DNA from: Terriglobia bacterium
GTDB lineage: Bacteria; Acidobacteriota; Terriglobia; UBA7540
Length of the DNA: 8,171 bases
Reading direction: 5' to 3'
Assembly (NCBI GenBank): GCA_020072905.1
Contig: JAIQGB010000342.1
Location: 1 to 8,171 of the forward strand
The stretch's first letter is position 1; each line of letters begins with the position of its first letter. Shown here piece by piece: positions 7,023 to 8,171 of this stretch. The translations under genes and the position numbers were made by a program. Below the pieces are notes generated by a model, which did no database searches, had not been told where the DNA came from, and was given only the letters and a program-made list of their open reading frames with translations.

Positions 7023-8171
7023 ATGTCGCCGAAAACTCAACCGATGCGGGAGATTCTTGCTGCGCACCGGCTGGAGCACGTCCGGTACTCCATCCGGGAC
7101 ATCGCCGTCTTGGCTGAGGCGTTGGTGCGGGAGGGCAAGGAAATCATCCCGCTCAATATTGGCGACCCGCCGGCCTTCGATTTTGCAGTCCCCGAGCATC
7201 TGATTGAGGCAGTCGCCAAGGCCATGCGCAACGGCAAGAACGGCTACGGGCCATCGCTGGGGGCGGAGGAGGCGCTCGAGGCCATTCGTGGCGTCGCTGA
7301 GCGCAAGGGCATTCGCAACATCCAAAGCGTCTTCATCACCTCGGGCGTGAGCGAAGGCGTGGACATCTGTCTCTCGGCGCTGGTCAACCCGGGCGAAAAC
7401 GTGCTCACGCCCTGCCCGGAGTACCCGCTCTATTCCGCCGTCCTCGCCAAGCTCGGCGCGCAGCCCAACGTTTACTATCTGGATGAGGATTCCGAGTGGC
7501 AGCCGGACCTCGAGCACCTGGCCACTCGGATTTTTGCCGGCACGCGCGCCATCGTGCTGATCAATCCCAACAACCCCACCGGAGCCGTCTACTCTCGCCA
7601 GACGCTCGAAACCATCGCCGAATACGCCCGCCAGAACAACCTGGTCATCCTCTCCGACGAGATTTACGACGAACTGGAGCTGGACGGCGAGACGCATGTC
7701 TCCATCGCGGCGCTCGCGCCCGATGTTCCGGCGATCACCTTCGGCGGGCTCTCCAAGGGCTATCTGGTTCCCGGCTGGCGGCTGGGCTGGGCGATTGTGA
7801 GCGGACCCGCCGCGCCGCTCACGCCCTATATCGAAGGAATGCACAAACTGCTGCGGGCGCGGCTGAGCGCCAATCACGCCATCCAATACGCGGTGAAGCC
7901 CGCGCTCGAAGGGCCGCAGGACCACCTCGATGAAGTCGTCGCCAAGCTGCGCTCCCGCCGAGACCTGACGGTGAAGTACTGCAATGCCGCTCCGCGCCTC
8001 AGTTGTGTGCCGCCCCGCGGCGCCTTCTACGCCTTTCCACGTATCGACATCCCGGAGAGTGACGAGGACTTCGTCAAGCAACTGCTCATCGAAAAGCAGG
8101 TGCTGGTGGTGCACGGCAGCGGATTCGGACAGGCGCCCGGGACCAAGCACATTCGCATCGTCTTCCTGCCC
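7023..8171 (+). CDS. AlaA-like PLP aminotransferase (class I/II), C-terminus beyond window
   Basis: A fold-type I aminotransferase; 383 residues are visible and about 20 are probably missing at the right edge. It closely resembles E. coli AlaA (glutamate-pyruvate transaminase) as I recall it: LNIGDPPAFDF, NGYGPSLG, TSGVSEGVD, CPEYPLYSAV, INPNNPTGAVYSRQTLE, LSDEIYDELELDG, the PLP lysine region GGLSKGYLVPGWRLGW (Lys245, codon 7755-7757), PRGAFYAFPRID, and the late HIRIVFLP whose Arg should hold the substrate carboxylate. The likely reaction is pyruvate + glutamate to alanine + 2-oxoglutarate, consistent with ald next door; aspartate or aromatic substrates remain possible because this subfamily is hard to assign by sequence. 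ATG 7023 has no clear ribosome-binding site but lies just downstream of a good promoter. A second in-frame ATG at 7044 is possible, since homology only begins after about residue 9. Confidence 0.93.
   Translation, partial: MSPKTQPMREILAAHRLEHVRYSIRDIAVLAEALVREGKEIIPLNIGDPPAFDFAVPEHLIEAVAKAMRNGKNGYGPSLGAEEALEAIRGVAERKGIRNIQSVFITSGVSEGVDICLSALVNPGENVLTPCPEYPLYSAVLAKLGAQPNVYYLDEDSEWQPDLEHLATRIFAGTRAIVLINPNNPTGAVYSRQTLETIAEYARQNNLVILSDEIYDELELDGETHVSIAALAPDVPAITFGGLSKGYLVPGWRLGWAIVSGPAAPLTPYIEGMHKLLRARLSANHAIQYAVKPALEGPQDHLDEVVAKLRSRRDLTVKYCNAAPRLSCVPPRGAFYAFPRIDIPESDEDFVKQLLIEKQVLVVHGSGFGQAPGTKHIRIVFLP

Noticed and set aside
6954..8150. 398-codon minus-strand open frame
   Set aside because: Antisense to the aminotransferase, whose motifs run continuously on the plus strand.

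Overview
The window is a GC-rich, gene-dense bacterial chromosome segment carrying mostly core metabolic genes. The gene content and protein style (SelA, a conserved charged 185-residue protein, a FAM173-like methyltransferase, PurH, bifunctional ArgJ, alanine dehydrogenase, an AlaA-type aminotransferase) would fit an acidobacterium or a related uncultured lineage. That placement is inference from general similarity, not a database result. SelA shows that the organism makes selenocysteine.

Layout: on the minus strand, selA occupies 1-1291 and loses its C-terminus at the window edge. A 171-base divergent promoter region follows. All remaining genes are on the plus strand: a 185-residue conserved protein of unknown function (1463-2020), an exported FAM173-like methyltransferase gene with a one-base frameshift (2098-2675), purH with an internal deletion plus frameshift (2905-4318), argJ (4373-5593), ald (5756-6868), and an AlaA-like aminotransferase that runs off the right edge (7023-8171).

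Two genes are damaged. The methyltransferase lacks one A in a short A run. purH lacks an estimated 50-58 codons, including the KHTNPCG-type segment of the AICAR transformylase active site, and the reading frame changes at the junction. Every other gene reads cleanly with its key residues present. Because purH is a core purine gene, an assembly or consensus error is as likely as true gene loss.

Two copies of a GC-rich palindromic repeat, sharing 19 identical bases in opposite orientation, flank purH. One supplies the methyltransferase stop codon and the other lies 10 bases before the argJ start. ald and the aminotransferase form an alanine pair: transamination of pyruvate with glutamate, and NAD-linked oxidative deamination of alanine. 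A 10-bp hairpin separates argJ from ald, and the aminotransferase has a good promoter so close to its ATG that its mRNA may be leaderless.

I found no CRISPR array, tRNA, rRNA, transposase or phage gene, and no convincing novel multi-gene system. The most notable points are the broken purH with its flanking repeats, the signal-peptide-bearing methyltransferase, and the uncharacterised protein divergent from selA.
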